This document shows positions 13,801 through 26,948 of a stretch of DNA of 64,000 bases, in pieces. The notes under the pieces were generated by a model. That model did not search any database. It was not told the origin of the DNA and saw nothing but the letters and a program-made list of their open reading frames with translations. Location of the stretch: assembly GCA_963277665.1 (NCBI GenBank), contig OY728121.1:1656622062-1656686061 (forward strand). Direction: 5' to 3'. The stretch's first letter is position 1. Each line of letters opens with the position of its first letter. The position numbers and the translations under genes were made by a program. The stretch is from Viscum album. Lineage: Eukaryota > Streptophyta > Magnoliopsida > Santalales > Viscaceae.

Positions 13801-14930
13801 ATGGAATCAAATATCTGTTTCTTTTTCCTTAGTATTTTGGATACGGTAGATGGCAGAAATAGGAATATGTTGGAGTGTGTGATGGATACTAGATTGGTGC
13901 ATCATGAAAACCTATTTGGTGGGAAGTTTAGGTTACATGGGTTTTGGATGGATGTTTTTGGAATGAGCTATTATGGTTTTATATATGATTTCATCTCATG
14001 TGATGTACATGGAGTTCTGAGGATTATGATTTATTTATGTTTGGGTATCATGGTTCCTGGAGGATAGAGGCATTCACATGAATCATTCTTATCATATAAG
14101 GATTCTTAATAAATACAATATTGTTGGTGTTTGATCTATGTAAATGAACACCAAGGGATATTTTTTTAACATGTTAGAAACTACACACACAACATTTTAT
14201 CATATATGTACATGATGGAATTCAACTTAGCTGGACCAGCATATATATACATTCCCTTATGATGACAGGTCGAACGGATCCTATGGAGATATTCTGGATA
14301 GTGGTGGTGATGATCGAGTCCCTTGATGATAGGGACATGTGGTGACCCTAGTAGGTTGGTGCTGGCTATTGGATCCATGATGGTGAACCCCTCATGAGTG
14401 ATTATTTTAATCATTTGGTTAATTAAAGTGTCGATAACAACCAATATAGTGTTTTCCTATATAGTTTTAAATGTAATTATACTTATCCAATATAGAGAAC
14501 ATGTATTCCTTTGATACAAATCTTCAAGTATGATTTCATTGGTTATGGTGATGATGGATGATAAAATCATGATTCTCATGGAGGCAGTCCCCTATGTGGA
14601 TGCTCAGTGTGATTTAATGACCATGTAGGAAAATGATTTGGTAGGTGATTCTTATTTTGTATATGAGGACCCTAGAGATGGGTATTGGAATGTTTCATGT
14701 CGTGGAACATTCGATAAGGGAGTTTTTATGGAATCCCATGAGTTGTGAAATTTCTTAAGACTTGTGCTACGAGCTAGGTGGGGGATCCGAGTGGCATTGA
14801 GATGTGACTTTGGATAGTGTTGAGACGATGGTTTGTGGTGACCAGTGGTAACCTGATAGTGGAAATTTCTGAGTTACTAAGTACCTTATAGGAGAAAACT
14901 AAAGGTTTAATTCTTACCTGATGGCCTGCT
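10870..14930. repeat. Repeat family R2, copy 1
   Basis: This non-coding stretch, T- and G-rich on the plus strand, is homologous to a second copy that is split into three pieces: 11230-11900 matches 21100-21700, 12000-12130 matches 26830-26948 plus 38616-38660, and 12130-13800 matches 38650-40320. Marker words are gattaggggttgttttttgg near 11838, gttaagcccttt near 12140, and atttatggtttatagatgag near 13275. I see no reliable coding frame; short open frames at 13423-13668 and 13801-14067 have no family signal. From 14080 to 14930 I could not find the second copy. The family is unknown; an LTR with flanking non-coding sequence of a retrotransposon is likely. Confidence 0.5.
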
Positions 14931-15218
14931 GCCCGAACCGACTCAGCCCAAAAGCCCTACTGGCCCTATCCAGCAATGCTCGAGTCGGGCTGGGCTAGGT
15001 AAATGTCGATGGTTTGTCAGGCTAGGCCTAGGCTCATCGAAGTAGGCCCGCAGGTTGGGACATGCTAGCATGTATGAGGCCCAACCCATAAAATACCTCA
15101 TTTTCTATAACATTATCAGGGAAACTGTTGGTAGGGAGACGCAAACCCCCAACCACATGCTTCCAAGGCTGGACCTAGGCCAACTAGTCCTAACAGTACT
15201 TCTAAATTAAAATTGTGA

Positions 15219-15220
<2 letters not shown>

Positions 15221-15260
<40 letters not shown>
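15221..15260 (+). repeat. (AT)20 microsatellite
   Basis: This is an uninterrupted run of 20 AT units, followed to about 15340 by imperfect atatatat and tatata stretches. It lies in the left non-coding part of the hAT element. Confidence 0.95.
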
Positions 15261-15263
<3 letters not shown>

Positions 15264-15964
15264 ATATAAATATATGAATATATATTTATACATATTGGAA
15301 TATATATATATGTACATATATGAATATATATATAAATAAACAAATATTTTAATAAATAAACCCCACTCCCTTGGTACTTACAGCATAAAAAAATCCACAC
15401 GCTTCCCCACATTCCCTTGGAATATCAAACACACATTCCCCTCTATAAATGCATTCACCCCATGCACCACACATGCATTCCCCCCTTCCGTCGGTGAATC
15501 ACACCCCCCTCTCCCTCACATTTTCTTTAAATTTTCGATAAATTCATGTAAATTAAAAAAAACACCCCCATATTTAGACTTTGTACTGCACGTGCCTCCT
15601 TCTCTCGTGATAAAAAAAAACTCAAATGGTCATATGTGAATGTGAGAAGCTTAATGGGGGAAAAAATAACAGTCATATGACCATTTCATAATTAAACAAT
15701 GATGTATTTTGTTCATTATTAATAACATAAACTCTCCCCCTCTCATTTTTTCCATTATTATTCAAAAGTGTCCATATATCCCTTCGAGTAGCTACCCACC
15801 TACCACCAAAGCACCATGAAAATTCCATTTCGATGATTCGTTAACATTTTCACATTGTGTGTGAACACAAATATCAACATTGTGTTCTATCATATAATAC
15901 CAATAAGGTATTTTATTTATTATTTGACGTTTGTAATTTATTTTATTTGATTTTATTTTTTTAA

Positions 15965-17963
15965 ATGGATCCCCATCAATCTATTGATAAAAATTAAATT
16001 GGTTCTCTAAGTGTTAATATACCATCTTCGTCCAATCATCCCCAAGTTGCACCATCATCTAAAAAAATCAATCTAAAGTTTGTAATCACATTGAAAAAAT
16101 TCTTGTTAATGAATACATTGGCACATGAATATTAAAATAAAAATGAAAATATTGTGCTAAGTTACATAGTGGTTCCTCTAATAGTGATACTATCGAACTT
16201 ACAAGTCATTCCAATGAACATATTATAAGAAATCAATAGGATATTAGAAAAAATGTAATTAGGATGATATAAATTAAATATTTTTTCTTATGATCCCATT
16301 CGTGCCTAAGAGAAGATATTTTATTATATAATTAAAAATAAAATCATTTTAAAACAATTTATTGTATATATTTTACTAATTTAATTCAAGTTGAATTTAC
16401 TCCTCAATATAATCCTTTTTCAACAAATAATAATATAAAAATGATTTTATAAAAATATAAAAATCTTTAATAAATTATTAAAAATATTTTTAAAGAATGA
16501 AATGGGCATGTTTTGTTTAACTTCTGATTTAGAAAAATCTAGTCAACATGTTTAATATTAATGCATTACTACTCATATTATTTGTAATGATTGGAAATTA
16601 CATTAAAAATTTATTTTATTCAAATTAGTTGAACTTCCTTATACTGTTCATTCACTAGGAGTTTCCTTAGGATATTATATTTCTGATTGGGGTTTACAAA
16701 ATAAAGTGTTTAAAATTATTATGGATAATAAATCCAATTATATATACACAATGACATATCTTACCTCTACATTACAATTACCTATTTATGAAAAAATGAT
16801 TCATGTTCATTGTTGTACTCATATTTTTCGTTGGATTTTTAAAGACGGATTATCTGTATATAAAATTATGTAGATATTATTAGAAAATGTTTTAGTATTA
16901 ATAATATTTATGTTAATCTTGTACAAGTATATATTAGGATCTGTCAACAATAAAATATGATGGAATGAAAAATTCGAATAGATATTGAAAATAGATTGAA
17001 TTCCTTATATTATATGTTAAAATTATCATTACATCAAAGAAAAATATGTAGATTTATCTTTTCTGGATACAACAACATGCGATGGGGTTATTATCCCTGT
17101 TAAAAATCTTTGGGGACAAGTTAAATTATATTATTATTTTTTACATGTATTTGAGAAAACGACTCGATTGTTTTCACATACATATATTCCTACATCCCAT
17201 TTAGTTTTACATGATTTTACAGATATAACTTCTATTTTAATAAAATATATTCCTTATGAATATTATATAATCATTATTAATTCCATAAAAGATAAATATG
17301 ATAAATATTTCAATAAATTACCTATAATAATTGGAATGGCAATTATATTAGATCCACAATGTAAAGACATTGGGTTGAAAACATTTTTAGATTGTTTTTT
17401 ATAATGAATATTAATTTGATAGTATATTTTATTTTTTAGAACAATTATATAATGAATATAATGTTATTATATGTGTTGATATTGTTAGAAAACACAGACA
17501 TCCTATACATTCTTCTTGTGGTAGTGGAATTATATGGAAAAATATTAAAAATAGGAGGATTTTCAAATATTATAGTGAAAGAAAATCTAAATTGAAATGA
17601 TATTTATACTCTCCACCAATTGATTATGAAGATGATTTTTATAATTTAAATTGGTGGAAGGATTATGAATCTACATGGCCTGAACTATCGTGAATTTATC
17701 ATGATAGACTTAGTGTTCTCTTTTCTTTAGTTGTTTCTAAGTCTAATTTTAGTACAGGTGGATGAGTTATCAATGATTATCATAAACAAATTACACCAGA
17801 CATGGTTGAAGCTATTATTATCAATAGAGGTCATTTTTATGCACATGAACAATAATAATAAATTTTTCACATTTACGATGAGCTCGACATGTTGTCAATC
17901 CCTACTAAAGACACAACATCAGAATCAAATGATTGATTTTTTTTGGTGTAATGAACTTTTGTA
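15965..17963 (+). pseudogene. hAT transposase pseudogene (BED finger, RNase H-like core, dimerisation domain)
   Basis: In life this protein would bind the element ends and catalyse cut-and-paste transposition in the nucleus. The frame is broken by many stops and shifts, but the family blocks appear in order. A start candidate ATG is at 15965. A BED-type zinc finger remnant lies at about 16130-16230, with its cysteines largely lost. The core region at 16640-16860 reads DWGLQNKVFKI and, further on, IHVHCCTHIF followed by KDGLSV, which is the conserved HVRCCAHILNLIVKDGL-type block. At 17168-17404 the frame is open and contains FSHTYIPTSHLVLH and MAIILDPQCK. The C-terminal dimerisation domain at 17610-17830 shows NLNWWKDYESTWPELS, SNFSTGG and TPDMVEA. 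The closest plant relatives by motif are the DAYSLEEPER/RICESLEEPER-like proteins. It is clearly non-functional. Confidence 0.85.
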
Positions 17964-18965
17964 ATGGAATAGATATATAATGTATTTTTTATTAAATATA
18001 TTTCACTATTTTATTTTATTTTCATTACAAATAAAAACAATACAATTTCTTAATTCTTAATTATTAAGTAATTTTTTTCTCACAAAATTTATATATATTT
18101 GTTAAAGAATTTTTAATATTTTTATATGTGATATAATATATATAATTATATATGAACAATTTTACATTATATATATTTATAATAACTCATTATTTTTTAA
18201 GTATATTTTCATATATTATATATATAATATATATTATATATACACATATAAATCTATTTAGTAAAAAAAAAATTCAATCCACCCACTATTAAATGTTTCA
18301 ACTATAAAATGGTAATAAAATTTAAAATAAATATTTTTACAAAAAAAATAGTTAAATGATTAAAAAATTTATAAAAATGGATTTAATATAGGGTAATTTT
18401 AAAAAAAATATTTAATTTGTTTTTAAAAAATATTTTACATTGATTAAAAAATGTTTCAAATAAATTCTTTCAAATAAATTTTTTTTAAATTTTTTTTTAA
18501 ATTATCATTTTTTAAAAATAATTAAAAAAACATTTTAAAATAAAATTAAAAAACGTTGTAAAAATACATTAATATGAAAAAATGTTAAAAAAAACCTTTT
18601 AAAATAAATTTATTAAAATAACTATTAATTTTGTTTTAAAAAAACCTTTAAAAATATTATAAAATTAATGTTTTAAAAAATGTTTTAAAATAAACGTTCT
18701 AAAAAAATTAATATAAAAGTTTTAAATTATTTTTTAAAACAAAATATTCAAAAATAAATAAAAAACCCCTTTAAAATATATTAATCTAAAAAAAGGTCAA
18801 GTTTTTTTTAATTAAATGTTTTAAGATATGTGTTTAAATTTTTTTTAAACAAATCATAAAAATGTTTTAAAATAAAAATTTTAAAAATATATGCAAAAAA
18901 TGTTTTAAAAATAACTTAATCCGAAAAAAAAACATTTTTTATTTGTTGTATAATTTAATTTTAAA
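17964..18965. repeat. Low-complexity A/T region of the hAT element
   Basis: Almost only A and T, with the words ttttaaaataaa, aaaaatgttttaaa and ttaaaaaaa repeated imperfectly from about 18290 to 18960. It reads as slipped, minisatellite-like non-coding filler between the transposase and the right GC-rich end. No gene is visible. Confidence 0.7.
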
Positions 18966-20439
18966 ATAATGAAAGCCCACAAGAAATTGCCCAAGGCCCA
19001 GCCCAAATAGTGGTCTACAATTTGGTTTTTTAGAGGGAAAGCTCAACCCGAACTAGGTCGGGCCAAAATTACACTATTAACGGGAAGGATGGGTAGATTA
19101 CTTTAGTTTGAGATCGATTAATGGGGTTTTTATTGAAGATATTAAATATTAATGGTTATGGTTAAAGTTTTATAAGAGTGTAACCAAGAATGTTAGTGCC
19201 GTGGGATGTGAGGAACATGGAGTGTTATTGTTTCAAGACTAGCTTTAAAGGGAAAATCAATTCAGGTGCCTGAACTTCTAGAACATGGATGCATTTTTTT
19301 ACATGATCATGGTTTAGTTGGATGATTGTTATATGAAAAAATGTTGGATGGTAGTTAATAATGTGGTCGGCTCAATGAACATACCTTCCATATAGTATGG
19401 TCAATGATTAGGCATGTGGCATAGTCTTTATGGAAATGAAACTCGGGAAACATGACATACTTTCTTTGATTAGGTGATATGTGAGTTTACAATTTTATGG
19501 ATAAATAATATTGAGGTGGTGGTCATGTTTCTTATGCATGGAACCTATTGAAATCAAAATTATTGATGAAAATGAGTGAGATGAGGGAAAATAAAAATTT
19601 TATGAGTCGCTTTTGGGTCGAGTAGCCTAAGAAAGAAATGGGCATGGCTTGGGAGGAGTGAAATTGGAATGATTGTTGATATAAATAAAAAGGTTACAAT
19701 TGAATAATGGTATAAGTAAATCCATATGGTAGGGAGGGTACCTATTGTCAGATGATGGTGGTGACACTCGTTTGGGTTTGAATTTTAGTGGAAGTATGGA
19801 TAACGTTCCCATGGCCTTGAAATAGGTGAGGAGTTATATTTAAGGATGGAACTCAATATTGACCAAATTAGGAAATGTTCATCCATGATGTTTTGTGACG
19901 GATAGGGTGTGGTCTATGATGATAAGGATTTGGGTTTGGAAATGCAATGAAAAGGGAACTCCTATGGTGAGAAGCACAATGTTAGTCATGGGTAATTCAA
20001 TCCTATTGTTAATGGGTCATGGGTGAATAAGACCGATGGATAGATAGTCATTATGGATATCTGATCCCAATGAGAAAAGGGAACTGAATACACCTATATC
20101 CCTCAGTGAATATTATGTTTAATTTTGAGTATGATGTTGTATGGGGTTTGAGTGTCATCCTTATGAATAGTATTAAATGAGATGATCCGAATATGATCAA
20201 ATTTGAAGTAAGTTGGTGCTCAGGTATGGAAAATCACAAAGGATAATTTAGCCAATTGATGACTCAATCATTGGAGTTTTACGTAATTTATTGGGTACAA
20301 TTTAGTTAATGTATTAGAATAATCTTTGGGAACCTTCAAGAGTAAAGGCATCAGGGTCAGTTATGGGATGGTGTGTGAGTGGATGAAGTTGTACCTTTTT
20401 TTAATTTTCATCTTGGGGCGTTTAGACATTCGTTCTCAT

Positions 20440-20760
20440 GTGGAATATGATATTATGGACTATGAACTGTATCATGTACATATTATAGGGTTTTATTGCT
20501 ATTTATTGATTGTTGTCCATGGATTTTCAAGGAAAAGATGGTGTGATCATGTATTCTTATACGGTGAAGGCCTGCCTATTTCAGCAGGGATTTAGTAATA
20601 AGTTTTGGTACTATAATTCAAAAAGGGATTTTATTCTACATAGGGTGTGCTGATTTAGAATTTTCTTCAAGTATTTGAATTGAAGTGTGAGAGTGGAGTT
20701 TCGATAGTCAATTCTGATGGAGGTAGTGACAAGTCTTGGAATTTTTCACTGTAAGTTATG
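20440..20760 (+). pseudogene. Ty1/copia integrase core fragment
   Basis: The first part of this stretch is open and ends in YCYLLIVVHGFSRKRW, which resembles the copia integrase block YFLLIVDDFSRKxWVYFL around the first catalytic Asp; here D is replaced by H/G. About 50 codons later, in another frame, comes VSIVNSDGGSDKSWNF, resembling the second-Asp block RSDGGGEFxSxEF. Integrase would insert the cDNA copy into the host chromosome. Spacing and order fit the family, but frames are broken and the match is by eye only. No reverse transcriptase was recognised downstream. Confidence 0.5.
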
Positions 20761-21048
20761 TCCTGTAGTGGGCTGAACTATATGATATAAGATTTAATGG
20801 ATTATTACTTTATTATGCCTCAAAATAGATAGGATTTGGAAATTGAAATCTTGGTGTTTTCGTAGAATTATTAGAATTGGATTGGGTTTTTATATGTTAA
20901 ATTCCTTAAATTATGAATAGAGATTTGGGAGTGTGTATGAATTTCAGGAATTAAACATGGACATCCTAAATCAAAATAAAAAATGAACTAGGTCAGTATA
21001 TATTATTAAAAGAACATCATGGAATCTTTAGTATGTGAATTTTTATAG

Positions 21049-21085
21049 TGGGGTGGGGGGTGGGGTGGGGGTGGGGTTGGGGTTG
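21049..21085 (+). other. G-quadruplex-type G-tract cluster
   Basis: Six runs of four to six G are separated by one or two T. The stretch starts gtggggtggggggtgggg and continues in the same pattern to 21085. It satisfies the usual G4 motif more than once and stands out in AT-rich DNA. Confidence 0.85.
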
Positions 21086-21740
21086 TAATATACTGTGTTT
21101 GTAAAGCTATGGTAGTTTGTAATGTGATTCGATTTTTAGTGTTTAGAGTGTGGGTTAGTTTTGAACTAGGATTCAAAAGAGAATTACAACGGGTTGAAAT
21201 CCTCAAATAAAAGTTTTTTGATGGGGAATATCATTTTGGTGGTGTACCTGGGGTTCGGGAGAGACCTGAGATAGGGTAAAGTGGCTTGTATAGTCTAGGT
21301 TATAGCATACCATAGACCAGTAGGTAGAAGACACTATCCACCTAGTGGCTTGTGTGGGATAGTCTATAGCATAACATCAACTTGCGAGTGGATATAAATA
21401 GAAAAAATATGATTTTATAACAATAAAGTATTTGGTGGCCCGGTACCATCTATCTGTGGGGAATTAAAGAGGGAAGCATGAAAATTAATCCCCCTAAACA
21501 TTTATGAGGGAGTTTCCCTGTGATTTTTTCTTGGTTGTGTTCACGGACCATGGATGTTTTCCCATTTTTTATCCACTTCTCGCATTGATTAGTGGTGGTC
21601 TTGTGGATGTTTTCATTGATTCAAATATATTTTTTTTGATTCTATTGACCCCCCTAGATCTTTTTCCTTCCTTTATTATAATTTTCCTTCCTCCCGGATT
21701 AGGTTTGGGTTCTGATTCCATCGATCCATGGTGTAAATAG

Positions 21741-24700
21741 TCACATGAAATGGGGATTTATTTCTGCTTACAAAACATGAATCCTAAGATTCCATATTTA
21801 TAAGGACTCATCCTTAAGCATTAGACATTCTAGGTTCTTTGATATATAATTCACATTATTACAATCTTGAGGATCTTTTTAGATTATATTATAGAGAATT
21901 TGGTCATTACTCATACCTAACAACTCATATGTTACAAATTAGACTTCTACTCAATATCCAATTTTTTCACAATATGAATCTTTTAAAACAAAACATGGGT
22001 TTCTTTTCTTTAAAAATGATGAATACATTAAAAATAACTTCTTATTTTCCTTTAACCATCCTTAAAACATCCAACAAAGATTATAAAATATGGAATGAAT
22101 ACAAAAATCTCAGTATGTGACAATAATAATAATAAATCCATTAGTCCATTGAAAAACATGAAATTATATGAAATATTTACGTTTTTTTATAAGTTCTTTG
22201 ATCTAATTAAATATATCATTTTCCCATGAAATCACATAAACATTTATCTTAATAAAAATAATTAAAACCCATATAAAGAAAATAAAAACCTTTTTTGGAA
22301 ACATAAAGAATCACATTCATAAATTGTTTTAAACCCTTGTTAAAAATAACTAGATCCCAGTCAAATCCAAAGGAAAATCCTTCGATTACTCCATCCTTCA
22401 TTCCTAAAAATATAAGTTACATTACTCAATGAATTAGAGTGTTCTCTAGGCTCACCCACATCCATAGAAGGATCACCTAATACTATATGGGAACACCCAA
22501 TGTATAATCTATATCAAGATCACCCATGAGCTAAAATAGTGATCAAACTTTCTTATAAGTTGTGTCAGGTTCATTCATTACATGTATAATGCTAATGTAT
22601 CATATCATGTTTAAAAAAATGTATTCTTTCACTTTTCATCATAAACCTATTGAGAAACACTTTTTAAACCATATTAAAAAATAATTGGATATTAAAATAC
22701 TATTTTCCTTTAAAAAAACATTTTCAATACTGAAATACTCAGAACAAGGTATATAGTATTTTTCTTTTAAGAAATAATCATTAAAAATATTATTGAGGAA
22801 AATTACCTTTCCATTTTGAAAATAGTTATTTTAAAATAACAAAATTAGAATGGAAACATTTCATTTGAAAAGAACTGTATAAACTTGTATTGATATTTTC
22901 AATGAACATATTATTTATGATGGTGGGAAAATCTACTCATGTTGTGTAATTAAAAAAACACATGTTATTTATTTTTGTCAGAAAAATCACAAAGTAACTC
23001 ATTTATAAAATGAAAAAAATGATTCATTTAAACCATTTTTTAAAATCCAAACATGTATAAAAATTACTTAAAACTATGAATATTATTGTTAAAGCCTAAT
23101 TTAAAACATTTCTATAAAATATGGATATGTATGAAAAATATAGTTTTAAAGAAATATTTAAAAGATAATTTATAAAATTTTTGTACCATGAGTCAGACTC
23201 ATCACATACCTTTTTTATCATCATAAATAATTAAATTAGATTAACTTTTAATTGAATAAGAACCATTACTATGTTATTAGTCCTTTTATATCACTTATTT
23301 TCTCATTATATTCAAATAATTAATCATTTAACTTCACATTGATCATTTTGATGGTAATCGGGTTATAAGTGTAGAATGACTTTGGTAGGTTGAATATGGT
23401 CAATGATATTAGCATTCCATCATCACAAACATAATATTAATTAAATAATTATCATTTTTAAACATAATTATACTTTTAAATACTACTATTAAATATATTT
23501 ATTAAAAATGAACTACACTATAATCATAGATATGGTAGGTCATACATGCGCATGAGTAATTATTCCATTTTTCAATGATAATTTTAAATAGTAGGTAAAT
23601 ATTATTTTATCACTAAAAAACTAAAAAAATATCATATATATCATATTAATTCATTAAATATACTTATATATAACATCCATGTGATGGCGTAATTAAAAAT
23701 GAATTGCGTCGCGTCAATGTGTGGTAATCCACACATAAACATGAACATTATTATAATATATTGTGAATGCAATAGAAAGATTGTATTTGATATATTATAT
23801 TTTAATAATGATAAATATTTCATAAATATCACAAATAAGATTAATTCCATCATTATAACCTCTCTTGAGAGATTCTGATGGAAACAAATTACATGAGTTG
23901 GCGAGGTGGTAGTCCTCTACACAAACGAATGATGATTTTGTTTCCCAACTAATGAAGATTAGAGATTGATATAGTCTATCAAATTAACATAAAAATATTA
24001 TTATATTTTTTATACTAGTTTTATTATTTAATTATGGTTGAATAATTTTTGATGGATGTGGAATAAGAAACTAAATTAAAACAGTTATATAAAAACTATA
24101 CCTTTTCTTTGGAAAGCCTCCTTTAGTTTACACCCTATGACCTCTAAGATTGGTATTATTCCTAAACTAAGACCACAAATATTTGGGGTGGGATTATAGG
24201 AAGTTATTTTAGAATTTTTTGGATGAAAAAAATTTGTTTTTAATGGTGAAGTATTTATAATAATTGGATCCCTTTTATAATAATGTGGGTGGGAGATTAT
24301 GTGATTTCTACAAATATAAAATTAATATAAAATAAATTTAAACAAAAAATGGATAAAAAGTTAGTTATTTAGAATATAATTTGATAATCGGTATAAATTC
24401 CCCTATAAAATTAAAATTATTCATTTTTTGACTATATTTCTACCCTTATATTTTTATTTTAACCTCTACTTAACTCTTTCAACTCTTACCACGACAACAT
24501 AGATTTTTAATCTTTTTGGATAAAATGAAAAAAGGCCCAGAAATGGAACATGGTTTATATTTTAAACCTTATAATAATAACACATATGAATTTATGATTT
24601 TAAATAATTTATATCATTTAATAAAATATTATTTACTATAAAATATCCATAATGTCATGTTTTGGAACTATTCATTACATTAATTTTAATAATATGAAGA

Positions 24701-26565
24701 AAACATCTCAAATTAGAGTTTTTTTTATTTTATACCTAAAATTTAAGGGTTATCTATAAAATTCAATTATCACATTATTTATCCCAATTTTTATGTATTT
24801 TAATATTTTCAATATCATGCATTTAATGTTTTCATTAATTGAATATTTACTACAGCAGCATTGTGTAAGAATTTTAGGTAATTATTTATTCACTTAAAAA
24901 TAACAATAAATTTCCACGATGAAGATAAATATATTATATTTTGAATGAATTGTTATTGTTGATCCCTTTCGATGGATAACAATATATTCAAAATATTTCA
25001 CTTATTAAAAATAAAAGTGTGACATGTTTGATATTTCTTTAAATAAAATACTATAAATGTCTTAATCTCATCCAAGTAGCCCCAAAAAGTAATAAATTCG
25101 ACACATGGATGATTGTGGTAGAGATATACTTATCTAATAATATTTAGGTAAGTGTTTGGACCTTTTAATTATTCTTATCATTTTATTTTAAACAAAATTT
25201 CCTGATTTACCCTTTACCATGGTAATTAAATTACTAAGTTTACTATTCATATTGACCATAAAATAAAAGGGGAATATTTACTAAATTTTTACCCACTAAT
25301 TAAAAATATGGAATCAATTTTTTTTAATTCAAAACCCCAAAATAGTAACAATAAAATTTAATTTAAATATTAAAAACATAATGAAAAACACATTTTTTCC
25401 AGAAAAATACCCTTTAAATAAAAAAATATTATATATTAATTTAAAGAATGAAATGCATTTAGAAAAAGGATTATTTTAAATCAATATTAAATAATGAAAA
25501 TTTGAAACTAAAATAATTTGACCATGTATATAAAATACACATTTCAATAAAAATTATTATTTTTTGATATGCATTGAAAAATGAACCTTTCTAGAAAATT
25601 CTGAAAAAACGTGTAAAGATATTTTAGACATGATGAATTTAAAAAATTAAATTTATTTTGTCAAATTAAAATTCTATAATTTGAAAATAATACTTCTAAA
25701 TAAAATATTATATGAAATGATTTTAGTAAAACCATTTCCTTTTTTATTTTAATAATTGATTAATCTATCAATAATGAATATAAGTACATAATTTAGAAAT
25801 ACTAATAATTAATAATATGATTTATCTAAAATTACCTAGGTTGCCAAAAAAATTTTCCAATTTTCTTGTTGATTTTTGAAGTTGTTTCACTATTTTTTAT
25901 TTTCTTATGTTTTTTCCAAAATTTTCATTAAAATAATTAGGACTTTGGTACTTCATGTTAGAGATTTTCGGAGATTGTGTTGGGTGGTTGTTGTGGGTTA
26001 CTGAGGGTTGGTTTTTCATGATGATGGAATAGTGAAGTTCCTCAATGAACCTTATCTAATTTCTAAATTATTTAAAGTAGGATTGGATAATTAATTATAA
26101 ATCATATAATTAATTAGTTATTTATATTTGGGGTCATTAAGGAGCTCGTGATGGTTGTATGAGCTTGGACGAACCCCAGCGGGCCTTGAAAGAGCTCTTG
26201 TCCATGGAATTGATTATTTTTAATAGAGTTTGGTAGTCCTTAGTACTTTCTCTAGATATTCAATGCATGTTTTTTATGATGCATGTGTTGTGCTCTCACA
26301 CCACTATAGGGGTAGACCTATTCTTAGTTAACTATCTTGGATGCTTTATTTAAATTAATGGGATTAATTTAAATTTTTGGGTTAATTTAATTTAAATACT
26401 AATTTAATTTATATTTTTAATCTATTTAAGACTCGTGGGGGAAATGATTAATGTTCCAATAATAGTGAGGACTTGTCTACTGGTTTGATTCCTTGGTCAT
26501 CGATGGTCGAGGCCTCAATTAAGAAGATACTCAAACACATGGAATCCTCCATGAGGGGTGTGACA
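21741..26565. repeat. Repeat family R1, copy 2
   Basis: AT-rich, without coding signal. It carries the same ordered islands as 1408-5150: 22790 (ttgaggaaaattacctttcc), 23533-23554 (gtaggtcatacatgcgcat), 23895-23915 (ggcgaggtggtagtcc), 24180-24250, and 25200-25240 (taccctttaccatggtaatt). The right end, catgaggggtgtgaca at 26550-26565, is nearly identical to that of copy 1. It interrupts R2 copy 2: R2 homology to 11230-11900 lies on the left and to 12000 onwards on the right. The left boundary is inferred from the end of R2 homology and is uncertain by about 100 bp. Copy 2 is longer than copy 1, with extra sequence between 24300 and 25140 and at 25900-26540. Confidence 0.5.
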
Positions 26566-26948
26566 TAACTTTAGATAGATGGTTCTAATTGGTCAGATAG
26601 AGACCCTCGACATGTGTTATGAATAGTTGGATAGACCTTAGGAATATTAGATAGGGTTTTGATGATTTGACCGACCCAGAGTGACCCTACACATAGAGAT
26701 AGTCCTTGACCCATCTCTTGAGTCTGTAACCAGAGAGGCATACCCTTTAGTCCAATGAGATTATACGATGACTTTAATGATGGTAAGTGATGGGATGTCA
26801 TCCAAACATTAAACATAAACATTAAATACATGGTTTTGTTGATGATCGTAATTGGGATGCCTCTTCTCCTTTAATGATCTAGGGGAATCTTGTGTGTCCA
26901 CTTTAAGAAATTCCCTAGAGCGGGTGTGGTGGTCCATGAGTAAAGTTG
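26566..26948. repeat. Repeat family R2, copy 2, part 2
   Basis: A short remnant between R1 copy 2 and the Sirevirus-like element. Its last ~60 bp (aattccctagagcgggtgtg) align with 12064-12105 of R2 copy 1, and the alignment resumes at 38616 on the other side of the element. No gene is visible. Confidence 0.6.
26944..26948. other. Left target-site duplication of the Sirevirus-like element
   Basis: The word agttg lies directly before the LTR start TGTTGG at 26949. The matching word on the right is aggtg at 38616-38620: four of five bases agree. Confidence 0.7.

Larger units (their letters stand above)
14930..19085 (+). mobile_element. hAT-superfamily DNA transposon, decayed
   Basis: About 4.1 kb are framed by two short GC-rich patches in otherwise very AT-rich DNA: 14930-15080 (rich in gcccgaac, gggctgggct, gaggcccaac) and 18970-19080 (aaggcccagccc, cccgaactaggtcgggcc). 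Such GC-rich subterminal regions are usual in one group of plant hAT elements, and the interior encodes an hAT transposase remnant on the plus strand. I could not fix the terminal inverted repeats or an 8-bp target duplication, so the ends are good to a few tens of bases. The flanks are R2-type sequence. Confidence 0.7.
19086..21740 (+). repeat. Repeat family R2, copy 2, part 1
   Basis: This stretch is T- and G-rich on the plus strand. Its right part, 21100-21700, aligns with 11230-11900 (shared: gattagtggtggtcttgtgg region, ttggttgtgt, attgattca). The left part contains a copia integrase fragment at 20440-20760 and a G-rich tract at 21049-21085. Outside those, 19086-20440 shows no feature I recognise. 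R1 copy 2 interrupts it at about 21740. Confidence 0.45.

Noticed and set aside
15116..15412. 98-residue minus-strand open frame with long YI runs
   Set aside because: The run is the translation of the (AT)20 microsatellite and its degenerate flanks; no family signal.
26155..26215. Short translation resembling a gypsy RT/RNase H linker (EPQRALKEL)
   Set aside because: Only about ten residues, and no flanking gypsy motifs were found.
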